A stretch of DNA of 64,000 bases from Nematopogon swammerdamellus (Eukaryota > Arthropoda > Insecta > Lepidoptera > Adelidae): the NCBI GenBank assembly GCA_946902875.1, contig OX336336.1:1768545-1832544 (forward strand), in the 5' to 3' direction. The notes under the pieces were generated by a model. That model was given only the letters and a program-made list of their open reading frames with translations. It was not told the origin of the DNA and did not search any database. The position numbers and the translations under genes are program-made. Of this stretch, positions 35,342 through 46,900 are shown in pieces; positions within the stretch are counted from its first letter, which is position 1; each line of letters starts with the position of its first letter.

Positions 35342-35705
35342 AGCCTCGGTAGCTCAGTGGTGCGGTCGGTCGGATCATAAGCACAACTGGGCGCGGTCAG
35401 TGAATGGATGGGTGACCGCTCGACCGTTGTTAGAGACTGACCGTGGTTCGGATTTCACATAAAACTGTAGGTCCCTTCCCTTTTTACCTAACTAGGTGGT
35501 AGGGTTTAACCCGCCCGGGTTGTTACCACTTCACTGAATGAAAGGTCGGTTCAAACGGAAATAGTTCGCGTTTTCCCTCCAGTTCAGTGTAGCAGGCACG
35601 ACCGAAGGGAAGCACTGACATGGCACCTAGTTCACCGAGGTGTTATGGGTTGACATCGGGGATGTAGTAGGTGATCTAGCTAACCGTGTCAGTTTCCATA
35701 AAAAA
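35342..35705 (+). mobile_element. 5S-headed SINE (family A), full length, 3' of TRUB2
   Basis: Head CAGCCTCGGTAGCTCAGTGG, then GGGCGCGGTCAGTGAATGG and ATGGGTGACCGC, core ACTGTAGGTCCCTTCCC, tail CCGTGTCAGTTTCCATAAAA. It starts 98 bp after the TRUB2 stop and probably lies in its 3' UTR, since the first AATAAA is near 36246. Confidence 0.8.
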
Positions 35706-35984
35706 CAATGGGATATACACTTGACGCAGAATAAGAAAAGGTGGGTGGTTATGTTAGGGCCACCACCGTACAGATGCACGACTGAGGTACACAGTCACTG
35801 AGGGTGAGGCGAAAGTTGAAGCATTTTCTAAGTCCAAGTTGGCAGATGTCACCCATCGCCAGACCGGCACGCCGACACAAACACCCATCTTTCGTTATAC
35901 TGTGTCAGGTGAACTCCGTTCTCCCTCTTTGTCAGAGGTCTGCGGGCCGCCCTGATCTAGTGGCCTTCGTGGAGTGCATAGGCT

Positions 35985-36150
35985 GGCTAGGGTAGCTGGA
36001 GACTGAGGGGTACGGCATGAAGGTGGCTGACCAAGAGGAGGAAGTTTGCCGGTGGAGTAATCAGGCATTGACATTGACATTGGCTGACCAGAGCATGCGC
36101 TCAGGCCCCTCTGACTCAGCTACTCATGCCGGATTGCATAAAAAAAGTTA
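35985..36150 (+). repeat. SINE-B-like tail fragment
   Basis: CATTGGCTGACCAGAGCATG to GCCGGATTGCATAAAAAA. Confidence 0.5.
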
Positions 36151-36611
36151 TAAGTGCTGCACGGTGTTGTCATGATTCATGAGTTCAAGCCTGCTGTTTG
36201 TAAAGAAATATAACTAGTTTTAATAGTTTAGTTAGTAAGCTATAATAATAAACTTAATTTAATACAAGTGTGTAAATAAATGATAATTTTTTTATGCAAT
36301 TACATATATTTTTATTCAGAGCTATTTTATAGGAATTTAATTAAAATTTGGCTTTCTAGAGAAGACTTTACAACCAGTCACGGAAGATGGATGGAAATTG
36401 CGCAGAATACATTACAACATACTTTTTCACATTTCACATATATATGTATATATATAAATTTAGTCTACACAGGAACATTCAGATGTAAAGCTTACAATAG
36501 GTATTCGAAATGTCCTAATCGTTGAGTAAGGAACGACATAATTGTTGATGTTATATTCACTATTTTATCAACTTCATTTCTCCAGCTTGCACACATAAAT
36601 AGCAGGTACTA
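36151..36611. other. No gene seen; possible TRUB2 3' end
   Basis: AATAAA occurs at about 36246, the first one on the plus strand after the TRUB2 stop. Otherwise AT-rich sequence without a coding pattern. Confidence 0.3.
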
Positions 36612-37092
36612 ATGCGGGCACCACACTTCGTTATTTGTTATTAGTTATTCGCCTTATTCGCTCGAATACGACGAAGGGAGGGCTCATTCGTCTATATTTC
36701 CGTCTCATCCGTCTACTTGTCGGTTTTTTGGCACACATGAAAGGACACAAATAAAAAGAATATGTGCGTCGACTGCCCACATTTCGTTAACTCATTCGCT
36801 CGCTTATGGCGGTCGTGTCTCGACGTGCACTGTGTGTGCGAACAATGGAGTGGACGAACGAAAAAGTAATGCAATTTCTGGAATTGTATCTGATGCAGCC
36901 TTGCATCTGGGTGTTTTGCGTGTGGACTAATGATTTTGATTACGCAAACAGCACACATATTTGGCATGTTTGGCACACCGGCACAAAGTGTGGATGGCAT
37001 GTTCGTTGTTCGCACACATAACAAATATTTGGGCGGATACCGCGCGGCGTAGCCGCTTAACAAATGGCGCATAACGAAGTGTGGCGGCACCT
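36612..37092. mobile_element. 480-bp TIR element
   Basis: Left end GGCACCACACTTCGTTATTT, right end inverted GGTGCCGCCACACTTCGTTA. TAA or TTA lies outside each end, as for PIF/Harbinger, but this is weak. No transposase; the 146-codon frame inside is not a gene. Confidence 0.6.
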
Positions 37093-37379
37093 TAACAAGC
37101 TTCAACAATGTTTGAACACGAGATCCTTCACACAGACACAACTGGACTTGCACTTGTCATGTCGCTCCATCACTCTTCACTAGTGTCACACAGGGTCACG
37201 CCACTTGGAGGATTAAATTTACCATGTGGAGGTGAGCGAAGACGATTTTTTTGGGAATTTTTCATGTGTTTCTACACAACAATGACGTGTACGGGATGGG
37301 TATTGATCTCGCCATCGATCTAAAAGACTGCGTAAGATGGCCGCGACGCGTGCGCTCCCCCTTCCTACCAAAAATTTTT
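37093..37379. other. No gene seen
   Basis: Nothing recognised. Confidence 0.3.
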
Positions 37380-37800
37380 TTTAATGTACCTAATCCTGTA
37401 TGTGTGGCTGAGTCTGTGGGGCCAAATCGCATGCTGCGACCAGCCAATATCATCTCCGAGAAGGTAGGTGGCATACCGGAGACTTCCCTGGATTGCTGGC
37501 TATACTGGACTAGAGGAGAACACAGCCGAGGCTGCTATGCGGCCATCTCACATCCAGTACGGTGGTACCAACCCAGTCGGCTACAATTTGAGCCTACCAC
37601 CTAGTAGGGGCAAGGGGCAAGGGAAAGGGACCTACAGTTTTACACCGGTTGCGAACGGTGAAGCAGCAGGTGTAAGTATGCACGTAAATTTTTTCGTCAG
37701 AAAAAACTCATTGGTACACACGGACCGGATTCGAACCTCGGACCTCTCGCATGAGAAGCCGATGCCCAAACCACTCGGCCACCCGCCGCTCAGTATTTGA
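37380..37800 (-). mobile_element. SINE-B, full length, 3' of PAGR1
   Basis: Minus strand: tRNA-like head with GTGGCCGAGTGG and GGTTCGAATCC, a GTTTTTTC stretch, the core CTGTAGGTCCCTTTCCC and GGTTGGTACCACCGTACTGG, then the tail to GTACATTAAAAAAA. Confidence 0.8.
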
Positions 37801-37955
37801 CTACTGTGACGAAATATTGCGCTCACTTCAGAGCGCACATTCGTGGCGATACAAGTGTGTACGCGGGAGTAACTTTACTGGTGTAGGAGGGGGCCGACGA
37901 GCAGGCACGTCTGGTCGAGCAGCACAACACGGATCTGCACCGCCGCGGCACTCGA

Positions 37956-38420
37956 CTACGCGGTGCCGGAGGGCGCCGTAGGGGGCGTCGCCGCCGTTCC
38001 CTCCTTGTCCATCATTCTGTGCCGGTACATGTTGGACAGAACGCCGTCGAACGAGGTCGTCTTCTTCTTGGCGGAGCCGCGAAGCGTGTCCTCTCCTTCC
38101 CGTCGCACTCGCAGCCGCAACGAGTTCATCTCGTCCATGAAGTCGAAGTCGGACTTCTCGTCGGCGACTTCGCGCGCGGCGCGCCCGCCGTCCGCCTCCG
38201 GCATCGCCTCCTCGCTCGCGTGCACGGGAGAGGGCGCGCGCCGCCCCGGGCACCGCCAGTCGAGTGCGAGAGTGCCGCTCTTCTCGATCGTGTTGTAGAG
38301 GGCCTCCAGTTCGACAGGGTCGGGCGCCCACGCGCCGTTCTCGACGCGTCCCGCCGCAGCTATCTCGTCGTCTGAGCAGGCGAGCTCCCATTCCTCGCCA
38401 GTCAACTCTGCTGCACACAT
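37956..38420 (-). CDS. PAGR1: PAGR1/PA1-like subunit of the MLL3/4 histone methyltransferase complex
   Basis: Single-exon gene of 154 aa. PAGR1 (PA1) is a nuclear acidic adaptor in the KMT2C/KMT2D H3K4 methyltransferase complexes. Landmarks in the family order: EEWELACSDDE near the start, GAWAPDPVELEALY, then GTLALDW with R-x-PSP, an acidic middle with FDFMDE, and a basic C-terminal DGVLSNMYRHRMMDKE block that corresponds to the family's KVLSDMKRHKKLEE block. The frame stays open upstream to 38702, but those residues are not acidic and look like repeat-derived 5' sequence, so I chose the ATG just before AELTGEEWEL. The reading frame is GC-rich compared with its flanks. A minus-strand SINE lies directly 3' of it. 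No AATAAA is visible before that SINE. Confidence 0.85.
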   Translation of the reverse strand: MCAAELTGEEWELACSDDEIAAAGRVENGAWAPDPVELEALYNTIEKSGTLALDWRCPGRRAPSPVHASEEAMPEADGGRAAREVADEKSDFDFMDEMNSLRLRVRREGEDTLRGSAKKKTTSFDGVLSNMYRHRMMDKEGTAATPPTAPSGTA

Positions 38421-40384
38421 TCTAAACGGTGGTACGTATCGTAAATAAAAACCTCTCGAACTCCGACCGAAGCATTGATCAGGGTGTTTGCAGTCAGTAC
38501 AAAATTTATTTCTATGAAAATTGTATGTGCAAAAGTACTTTGAGACCATATATATAGATGGCGGGTCAATCAACGCAGTGTTGTCAGAGCTGGAGCTTTT
38601 CCTCCAAAAATGGAGGTATTTCGTTTTCGGGTTTCTGGAGGAAGATAAAATCAATGGAATGAAGGATTTTCGTAAAAATTTAGGTTTTCCGGAGGTTTTC
38701 ATTTTAAAGCAAAAACATGTCGTGAACTACAACTTCATGAGTTGTATTTAGATGTTAATAATTAACAATAGTTTAGTTTCACTCGTTCATCCTTCCTTTC
38801 CCTATTATCCTTATTAGCAATTATATTTTAGTAAAGATAGGTTATATATATGACATTCAGTGCTCACACATGGCACGTCCTTGAAAAGTTGAGAGGAAGA
38901 ACTATAAAGTGATGCGCCGACTCGAATAGTCTTATTCTAATTATTAGAATTTTTTTCCACTTCGAATGCATTCGAACAGTCGTCGCGGCGGCGATTCCGA
39001 TTCAGCGTTTGCATTCGTTAATTATTTATATTCAACCGGAGTGACATTCATCATTCCGACTGCCGGACGAATGAACTGTGCAGAAACTGACTCTGATGAG
39101 ATGACTGATGATGATGAGATTGCAATTTAATTTTTACGTTTTAAACAATCGAATTGACCCATCACAATTATCATAGCCAACAATATTGCGAGAAGAAGAC
39201 GGACGGCACGTCTAAGGTTGAGAGAAAAAAAGAGACAAGTATATGTTGCTTTGCGTCGCCCTACATATCACAGTCCGCGTAGTGGGAATGAGATCGCGTA
39301 TGGGGCACAGCGCGGGAGGGAGAGAGAGGGAGTATCTTTTCTGATGCGCAATATTTCATGGAAGTAATGTTTGAATTTGTGAAAATTATTAAATATAATG
39401 GTGGAAATAGTAATATTTACACATTATGATATGTGATTCCTTGATTTTTGGTAGCGATTCTCGAAGAATTAGTGCGGAATATCACTACACACGACGGCAT
39501 CTTCGAAATATCATTGATTTTCGATGTGTAGCGCCTCGCGGTGAACGGCTCGTGGTTAGCGGTCCGAACTGTGATTTTACTTTTGTTGTGCCGCTTGGAA
39601 GCTCAGATAACCTATCTACCTCTTTTTAACTTATAATATCATTGCTTATTAGTAAGTAGGTGCCTATCCTTTTTTGAGAATTAATGTAAGAGGTTTTTAT
39701 TTTAGAAAATATGGGAAACATTTTTTCTAATGGTTTGGAGGGATTTTGTATAACTGATCTGGGAACACTGAAGGAACGGTGCGGTATAAATAGTTTATAA
39801 TTTTTGTCAATCAAGATAAGTGTATGAGTTAATTGGTAAGTGAATGAGTTGATTCGGTCTCGCGGTCGGTCCTAAGCTTAACTCGTTTTTAAAACATTTA
39901 TGCGTTTTGTAACCATTTTGTCCATTTAGCCTCGATTCTCTGTAATTTGATTTGTGCAAAATTGTTATTGTCATTTTCATATGTTTAGCTCTGTTTGCGT
40001 TTGTGTGTAAAGTACAGTATGTGTATTCTTATCAGACAGCTGGCGGGTGTTTGTTAAACATGTACTTTGTTCTTTTATTCAGTAATTCGTTTATTATACT
40101 GTATTATTTATTCATAGACCTACTCCCACAATATTATAACCACCTTAGTATGATATCTATTATTATATATTATATAATTTACATCACCTAACTTCTTATC
40201 TCTATCTTAACATAATTAATGTCTCCTAATTCCTACTTATTCTTACGTAGTATTACTTATATAAATATAATTATATTTTTCAGGCGTTCATAAATCCTTA
40301 TATGTATTTTTAAATAAAAAATTGTCACATTTTATCTTTGCTACTACCTACATTCCATTTTTTACACATTTCACACACCTAAAG
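38421..40384. other. No gene seen upstream of PAGR1
   Basis: Open frames here are short. 38575-38700 has repeated GGAG and TTTCC stretches like those in small TIR elements, but I could not define ends. 39300-39340 is GA-rich. Confidence 0.35.
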
Positions 40385-40510
40385 GTTGGCTGTAAGAAAT
40401 CTCTTTAAGGGATAAGTCCGCCTTTGCACCTCATGTAACTGTATTCATTGTATTATTCTTGTGAAATATTTGTGGAGCAATAAAGAATTTTCTATTCTAT
40501 TCTATTCTAT
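40385..40510 (+). repeat. Family H retroposon 3' end
   Basis: ATAAGTCCGCCTTTGCACCT to GCAATAAAGAATTTTC and a TATTC microsatellite. Confidence 0.65.
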
Positions 40511-40987
40511 AAGTGTAGTTTGTGGTTTTTATGTTTTGTTTGCTCATGGTGTTTTCTTCGATTATTTGTGATACTTACCTGTGACCCGGCTTTGTTTTTT
40601 TGGTGTTTTCTACTTTCTCTCCGACTCCGACCTCGGTTACGTTTATTGGACTGAGATCAGCGGAAATAGCAGCAGGAAAAAAATTTATAAGGCGATATCA
40701 TCCTAAGAGAAGCATTGTTATTAGGAAACAAAAAAATAAACATTAAATGATATATTTTATTCATTCAATTGTTTAATTTCTTTCCATTCCTAAAGAATAA
40801 GAAAATATTGAGGTTATGAACCTACGTACCTATACCTACCTAAGCATACGTACTATCTAGTATAGAAAGTTATAGATAGATATGAGCTACTTGGAGATAT
40901 TATCAATAGATGGCGCATAATGAGGAGTGAAGCTGATGCCTCTAAACCCCACCATATAAGATACTCTATGGCATTGATTGACATAAA

Positions 40988-41765
40988 TTTTTTTTTTTTT
41001 TTTTTTTTTTTTTTGGCGCTCACGCTTTTAGTTTAGCGTATTTAAGCCATAGTCACGTCAATAGTAGTTGCATCAACAAGATATAAAAAAAACATACAGC
41101 AGTAAAATTTATTAGCAGAAAAATTTATAAGTTAACCGCGCGCGCATACTTACGAACCAAGCTAACAATGAGTAGCTTGCGTGCATGAAAATAGTAAAAG
41201 AACTTATAACTAAACACAATAGTAAATATGAAAAAATTTATACACAATCTTCATCATCATTCCCATTTACAATTTTATATTGTTATCAACAATAAATTTA
41301 GCTAATAATTTCAAAATTTTAACATTATTAATCAACAGTAAGCAATTAATGTTAGTGGGGAGGGGAACCTTAAGAATTGATAAAGAAGAGTACAGTGGCG
41401 GAGAATTATTATTTAAGGGACAGGAAAAAAAAATATGATTAAGATCCCCCTCTTCCAGACCACATTCGCAAATGGAAGAGTCGAGAATACGGAGTCTGGC
41501 CAGGTGAACTGGAGTACAACAGTGACCGAGCCTAAGTCTGCAGATTACAGAAGTGGCAAATTTGGAGACGTTTAACTTATAGAACCATGGTCGGGCTGGA
41601 ATATTTGACTGAAACTGTGCATAATGAGAGCCTTTGTGTTTACTGGATGATTTCCAGACATTAGTCCAAGATTGAGATAAATATGTTTGAGAGAGAGAAA
41701 CCAGATCGTGAGAATAATTGACATAGGGAAATTTATCCCCTCGCACCACAGCCTTATGATTGATT
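40988..41765 (-). mobile_element. 5'-truncated LINE with 27-nt poly(A)
   Basis: The plus strand begins with 27 T (40988-41014), the poly(A) of a minus-strand LINE. The frame ending at 41267 encodes the end of ORF2: ICRLRLGHCCTPVHLARLRI and a Cys/His cluster (CECGLEEGDLNHIFFSC), as in LINEs with an RNase H domain. The uninterrupted frame and long poly(A) suggest a recent insertion. Confidence 0.75.
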
Positions 41766-41850
41766 TTGAATCGCTCGTTGTTGTTATTGTTTTCGCCATA
41801 AAATATTTAAACAGTATGTACATAAAATATATAGAGATTGACTCGTTTTG

Positions 41851-42048
41851 ACGACCCGTTCATCGCAGGATTTGACGGCTCAGACGAGAAATGCACTATG
41901 GGAGTTGGTGGTTAAAAAAAATAACCAGGGTTAAATTACAGAAGATGCGTCGCGTTGAGGCGGCGCATCGCATGTCATGTCGTTTTTGTGAAAACTCCCA
42001 TAGTGCACTTCTCGTCTGAGCCGTCAAATCCTGCGATGAAGGACTCGT
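41851..42048. mobile_element. MULE-like MITE E0 with 9-bp duplication
   Basis: Terminal arms of about 55 bp (ends ACGACCCGTTCATCGC and, inverted, ACGAGTCCTTCATCGC) flank a GATGCGTCGC hairpin core. CTCGTTTTG flanks both sides (41842-41850 and 42049-42057). Confidence 0.75.
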
Positions 42049-42075
42049 CTCGTTTTGTGGCCAGTCTGACATCTG

Positions 42076-42407
42076 GGGGTCCGGCACATGAAAGAAGAAA
42101 GGAATATGATAGACTCTTGCGCTATAGATCAGCTGATTGTAAACGTCGCCTCCGTGGCTGTGAATGTGTGGAAGGAATGTGTGGTATGTGTGGTATGAGT
42201 GGGTATGAGTGATGTTTAGGTGGTTTAAAAAAAATAACCAGGGTTAATATAAAGAAGATGCGTCGCAAGAGACGCGACGCATCTTCTCTGTAATAACCTT
42301 AACCTAATGTTGAGGCGGTGCATGTCGTTTTTGTTACGTTTAGTTTCGTACATGTTGGTGCGCGCGAAAACAGCTGATCTTCCTTAGTTCTTTCATGTGC
42401 CGCTTCG
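42076..42407. mobile_element. MULE-like MITE E1 with 9-bp duplication
   Basis: Ends GGGGTCCGGCACATGAAAGA and, inverted, CGAAGCGGCACATGAAAGAA. TGACATCTG flanks both sides (42067-42075 and 42408-42416). The central hairpin at 42241-42305 pairs GAAGATGCGTCGC with GCGACGCATCTTC. Confidence 0.8.
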
Positions 42408-42732
42408 TGACATCTGCCGACTGTAGAAATATTTTCAGGCTATATTGAAATGCGAATGCACTTTACAAAATATGTGTAACGTTATAAAAATTTCTTTTTC
42501 TTTTTTGTATACTGGTTAACCGTGATATTGGTTCCCAACAAGAAAAAATGTGGTCCAATTCATCAGTCCAGTTCAGAAAATAACAAATCAATTTATTATC
42601 TTCGGATTCAAGCTCTTTGTAAAATAAATATGGCAAGAATGCATGGGCCGACATCACGAATGTTGAAGGTGATGTAGCCAACCGTGTCAGTTTACCTATA
42701 AAAAGGAATATTTCTTCCCAGCTGTCAAAATG

Positions 42733-43795
42733 GGGTCTGGCACATGAAAGAACAAAAGGAAGTCTGCCTGCGCGGATCAGCTGATTGTAAACAAATAGTA
42801 TGGGTGAATGTTTTGGTGGTTCTCGTACTCCGACCGAAGCATTGATTGACATTTGACAAATTGATTGATTTTGAATCGCTTGTTGTTGTTATTGTTTTCG
42901 CCATAAATAGAGATTGACTCGTTTTGACGAGCCGTTCATCGCAGGAGGATTTGACGGCTCAGACGAGAAATGCACTATGGGAGTTGGTGGAAAAATTGGT
43001 TGTCGTAAAGTTGGTTTACGGACGATAGTTTTACGTGATGATGTCATAAAGTAAATCAGTTCCAGCGGATATTTACCATGTAAAATTAATTTAAGTACAT
43101 GATAAAGATGTGATAATAACTAATAAAAATATGAGAAAATAACTACTAATTTTTATTTTTATATATTTATTTTATTTTAAAACTATTAATTTTTGTAAAA
43201 TTTTATATATAAAAAACCTACATAACGCCATCTACATGTTCAACGTTGCAACAATTACCTAACTGCTAAATCAAGTATACCGCTGGCTGAAGTATTTCAT
43301 TTAATATTGACGCTAGATGTGGACGCTAGATGTCGCTCCATGAAATTCACATACATACTATTGAGAAAATTTGCAGCGATAAGTACACGGTCGATAGCCT
43401 GCGTGGATAACACGTCTGGTCAGTGATGGTGGCAGGGACCGCGGGTTCGAGGCTCGCAAAAGACGGAGAAATATATTTTATATTTTCTACTATTGCATAT
43501 GCCTCTCTATCGTGCTCTCGCTTGCACACACAGGTCTCTATCGCGCTCTCGCTTGCACACACGGGTTTAGATGGAACGTTACACTTCTTCGTGCGTGCAG
43601 CCGGTGTTCATAAATTTATAAGACGTGACATCATCACGTCAAAAAACCAGGGTTAAATTACAGAAGATGCGTCGCTATCGCTACGCGACGCATCTTTTAT
43701 AAATTAACCCTAACCTAATGTTGAGGCGGGCGCAATCAGCTGATCGCGCAGGCAGGCCAAAATCCCATTCCTTTGTTCTTTCATGTGCTGCCTGC
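42733..43795. mobile_element. MULE-like element E2 with 9-bp duplication, upstream of ZNHIT6
   Basis: Ends GGGTCTGGCACATGAAAGAA and, inverted, CGCAGGCAGCACATGAAAGA. GTCAAAATG flanks both sides (42724-42732 and 43796-43804). It holds a partial E0 copy with its flank (42845-42990) and the GATGCGTCGC hairpin at 43650-43714. No transposase seen. It ends 121 bp before the ZNHIT6 ATG. Confidence 0.8.
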
Positions 43796-43925
43796 GTCAA
43801 AATGACAGTACATACATTGGCTGTCCCTGTCAATGTCAAAGCCCATGTGGTTCGGCTTTTGTAGGTCTGATTGTTTGTTTGGAATTTAGACTACGACAAT
43901 ACAATAAAAAATACCTGCAAACATT

Positions 43926-46900
43926 ATGTCTGAGTCCTCGGAATCATCAGAATCGGACGCAGAACAACATCCATCCGCCAGGTTAATGGCTTTACAATAA
44001 TAATTAGGTACCCTGTTTGTTTGCTCCCGCAGTTTACCACTTACAATACAACCCCTGATTCCTTGACACTTTTGCGCTGAAAGTTATGCTCGCGGGGGCA
44101 CATAAACTCAAATGTTTCGTAAAATCATATCAAGTCATACCAATAAACGTTATTCTCAATTTCTCACTTACAGCCAATGCCCCACAAAACTATGTAAATC
44201 AAGTGAGGATTCAATTATTTAAAAGCACAGACGGATTTTTTGAACTCCAGGAAAAATAAAATACGCTCTACATTTTTTCCAAATTTTTTTCTAATCTAAA
44301 ATTGACAATGCCCTGTACAAATCGTAGGTATATCAATTTCTAGTGAAGAACGCTGCCTCTAAGATCCCACAAACGTAGGTATGTGGGAGTGGAATGCAAT
44401 TAACAAATAAAAAAAAAGAAACCTTCATTTTAGGGTGGAATTATTTGTAGGTGTGTGTCAGTCAATGTATAGGTTTTTAACAATATATCTAAAGTACTCT
44501 CTTGTTCTAATAAAATTCATCGAAATAGCACTAGACACGAACGTGCGACCATATAGTGCGGTGTCCGCACGGAGACTATGGGAGCAAGCAGGTTATGTTG
44601 TTGTTTGCTGTCCAGCCTCTTGGGAAGGTGGGTGGGCCATTCTCCGCACTGAAGGAAGGTGTGGAACTCAGCTTGCGATGGCTTCACCGAACATATCCGG
44701 GCCCATCGGCAGTAGAGAAGGGTGTTAATCGAGGTCGGGACTAGCGAGTGGCCACTCTAAATTTCCCGCGCATGCTTCACGTTTCGGCTCGCGTCAAGCC
44801 CTCGTCAGCTAGTTTGCGTTGACTAGGACGCGGGGAAACCACCAGTCCCGCTCTCGACCTCCCTCTCTCTACCTATCCATATTCTGTAGGATGCTTCCAG
44901 TGACGTTTTCGAAGCTCTCTCCATATATGAGCTTAGTGTCGATCTTGGGAGCCCTAGATTCTTGAAGAGACTGTAGAGCGACTTCGCTGGTAGTCCTCTT
45001 GCTCCGACTTCCACAGCGAAGAGATCAGTCTTGAATCCGTTTCTCACAACACGGTCTACTAAGTTGCAGTACTTGTTAAGTTTGATGTTGTGGTCCTTCG
45101 GTATGTTACTTTCCCATGGAACTGTAAGTTCAACAAGTACTACATGCTTTGTCGCTTTTGAGAATATGAGTATATCCGGTCTTAATGCTGTGGTACACAT
45201 TTCCGAAGGCATTTGGTAATGCTTCTCATGTGTGTCCATCAACAATTCCCAATCCTTTGCTGCTCCCAAAATTGAAGAAGGTTTAGTCCTATCTTTGGGC
45301 AGCTTATTGGCTCCAGGTTTCACAAAGTTGACCTTCTGGAAGCCGTTACTGGTTTGCCCTTTCCTGGTCCGTGCAATTGACAGGTTGATGGCCTCTCTGA
45401 TGATTTGGAGGACTTTATCATGACGGTAGGAATACTGGCCTCGCTCAAGTAGTATTTTGCATCCGCATAACAAATGTTTGGCCGTGCCTACGAACTCCTT
45501 ACATGACGGGCATAGTCTATTTGTAGATTTCCCCCATCTAACTAGGTTACTCGGGTCGGGGAGAGTAAGCTGGAATGCATTTAAGTAGAACTTAAGCAGC
45601 TCAGGGGACCAGTTGTATATTATGGATTTCCACTTCAATGAAGGAGGGATGCAGAAGTCGCCCACTGTTAGCCAATCATTCTGCATTTCTAGGTTTAAGG
45701 CGTGAAGTTTGAAGCCTTGTTCCATGTCCTCCTGAGCAAAACCTTTCAGTATTTCTTTATCAGACTTTGCTGTTTCTATGCCCAATCCAGATCTATTGGT
45801 GCGTGTACCAACTTGGAATGATTTGTAGAAGTCGAGTCTCGATTCCAGTTCATCTGATAGTGATGTGTTGGGTAAGGCTTGAATAGCGCTATCATTGGAG
45901 TCTTTGAGTATACATCGTTTGGCTATTCTCGCCTTTTGATAAAATATCGACGGTTTCTTAATGTTCAGTCCAAAGTTATTGTGAGATCTGTATAGCGTTG
46001 ACGAGTCAGCCGGGTGAGCCAGTCCAAACCATGATTTCAGGAATCTGGTCACATACGAGTCTAATTTAGTCAGGTTTTGCTTTGTGAAGTCGTAGACGAG
46101 AAATGGCCATGAAAGTTTTGATGTCAGGTAGTTATCGTAAATCCATGCCTTTTGTGTACCCAGGAGGGGAAGATTGTCAGTTTGGCGGAGGCTCTCTTCG
46201 AAAAGTTGGACAATATCATCAGTAGGATGCTCCTTTCCTCTGCTGGTGATCCTTTTGCCCAAGAATTTAAAAGGGGCTTCATCAGCCACGGTTGCGATTG
46301 GTTTTCCGGCTACTGTCAGACCTGGATTGCTCGAGGTAAACTTTGAACCTTTCCTGGTTAAGCTCAAACAGTAGCACTTCGCTGGTTTTATCTTCATCCC
46401 TTTTGTCCATTCACAATAGTCATCTACCACCTTAAGAAGCGCCTGATTTTGTTTTGGATTGCGGGTTAACAGCGTAATATCATCCGCAAATGCCAGGATC
46501 GCCGCCATATATGTGTCTCCATATTTGAACCTGTATTCCCATTTGTTTTCTTTTACGACAAGCGTATCAATTAGAATGTTGATAACAATGTTGAATGTGA
46601 CAGGAGAGAGGCAGCAACCTTGGAAAAGTCCTATGCCGTAACGAATTTCCGGTTTCGCCTTTTACTTGTATTACAAGGGAAAGTTTTTTGTAGTAGGAGG
46701 CTATTATATTACAGATCAGAGGTGGCACATTATACCACTCTAGCGCCTTTAATAGTAACTCATGGCGCACCGAACCGAAGGCGTTTTCAAAGTCTAACCA
46801 CGTGGCAGTTAATTGTCTCTCATTCTTCCTTGCATCTCTAAGACATTCAGTCAGCAAAGAATTATGTTCGAGGCACCCTGAAACTTTTGGGAGAAATCCT

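Noticed and set aside
36713..37153. 146-codon minus-strand frame
   Set aside because: Falls within the 36.6-37.1 kb TIR element and shows no transposase or host domain.
38421..38702. N-terminal extension of PAGR1 to an upstream ATG
   Set aside because: The extra 94 residues are basic and aromatic, unlike the acidic family N-terminus, and the DNA resembles repeat sequence near 42.83 kb.
43700..43720. Telomere-like TTAACCCTAACCTAA sequence
   Set aside because: It is part of the conserved MITE core and also present at 57557-57572 in the same context; not a TTAGG-type array.
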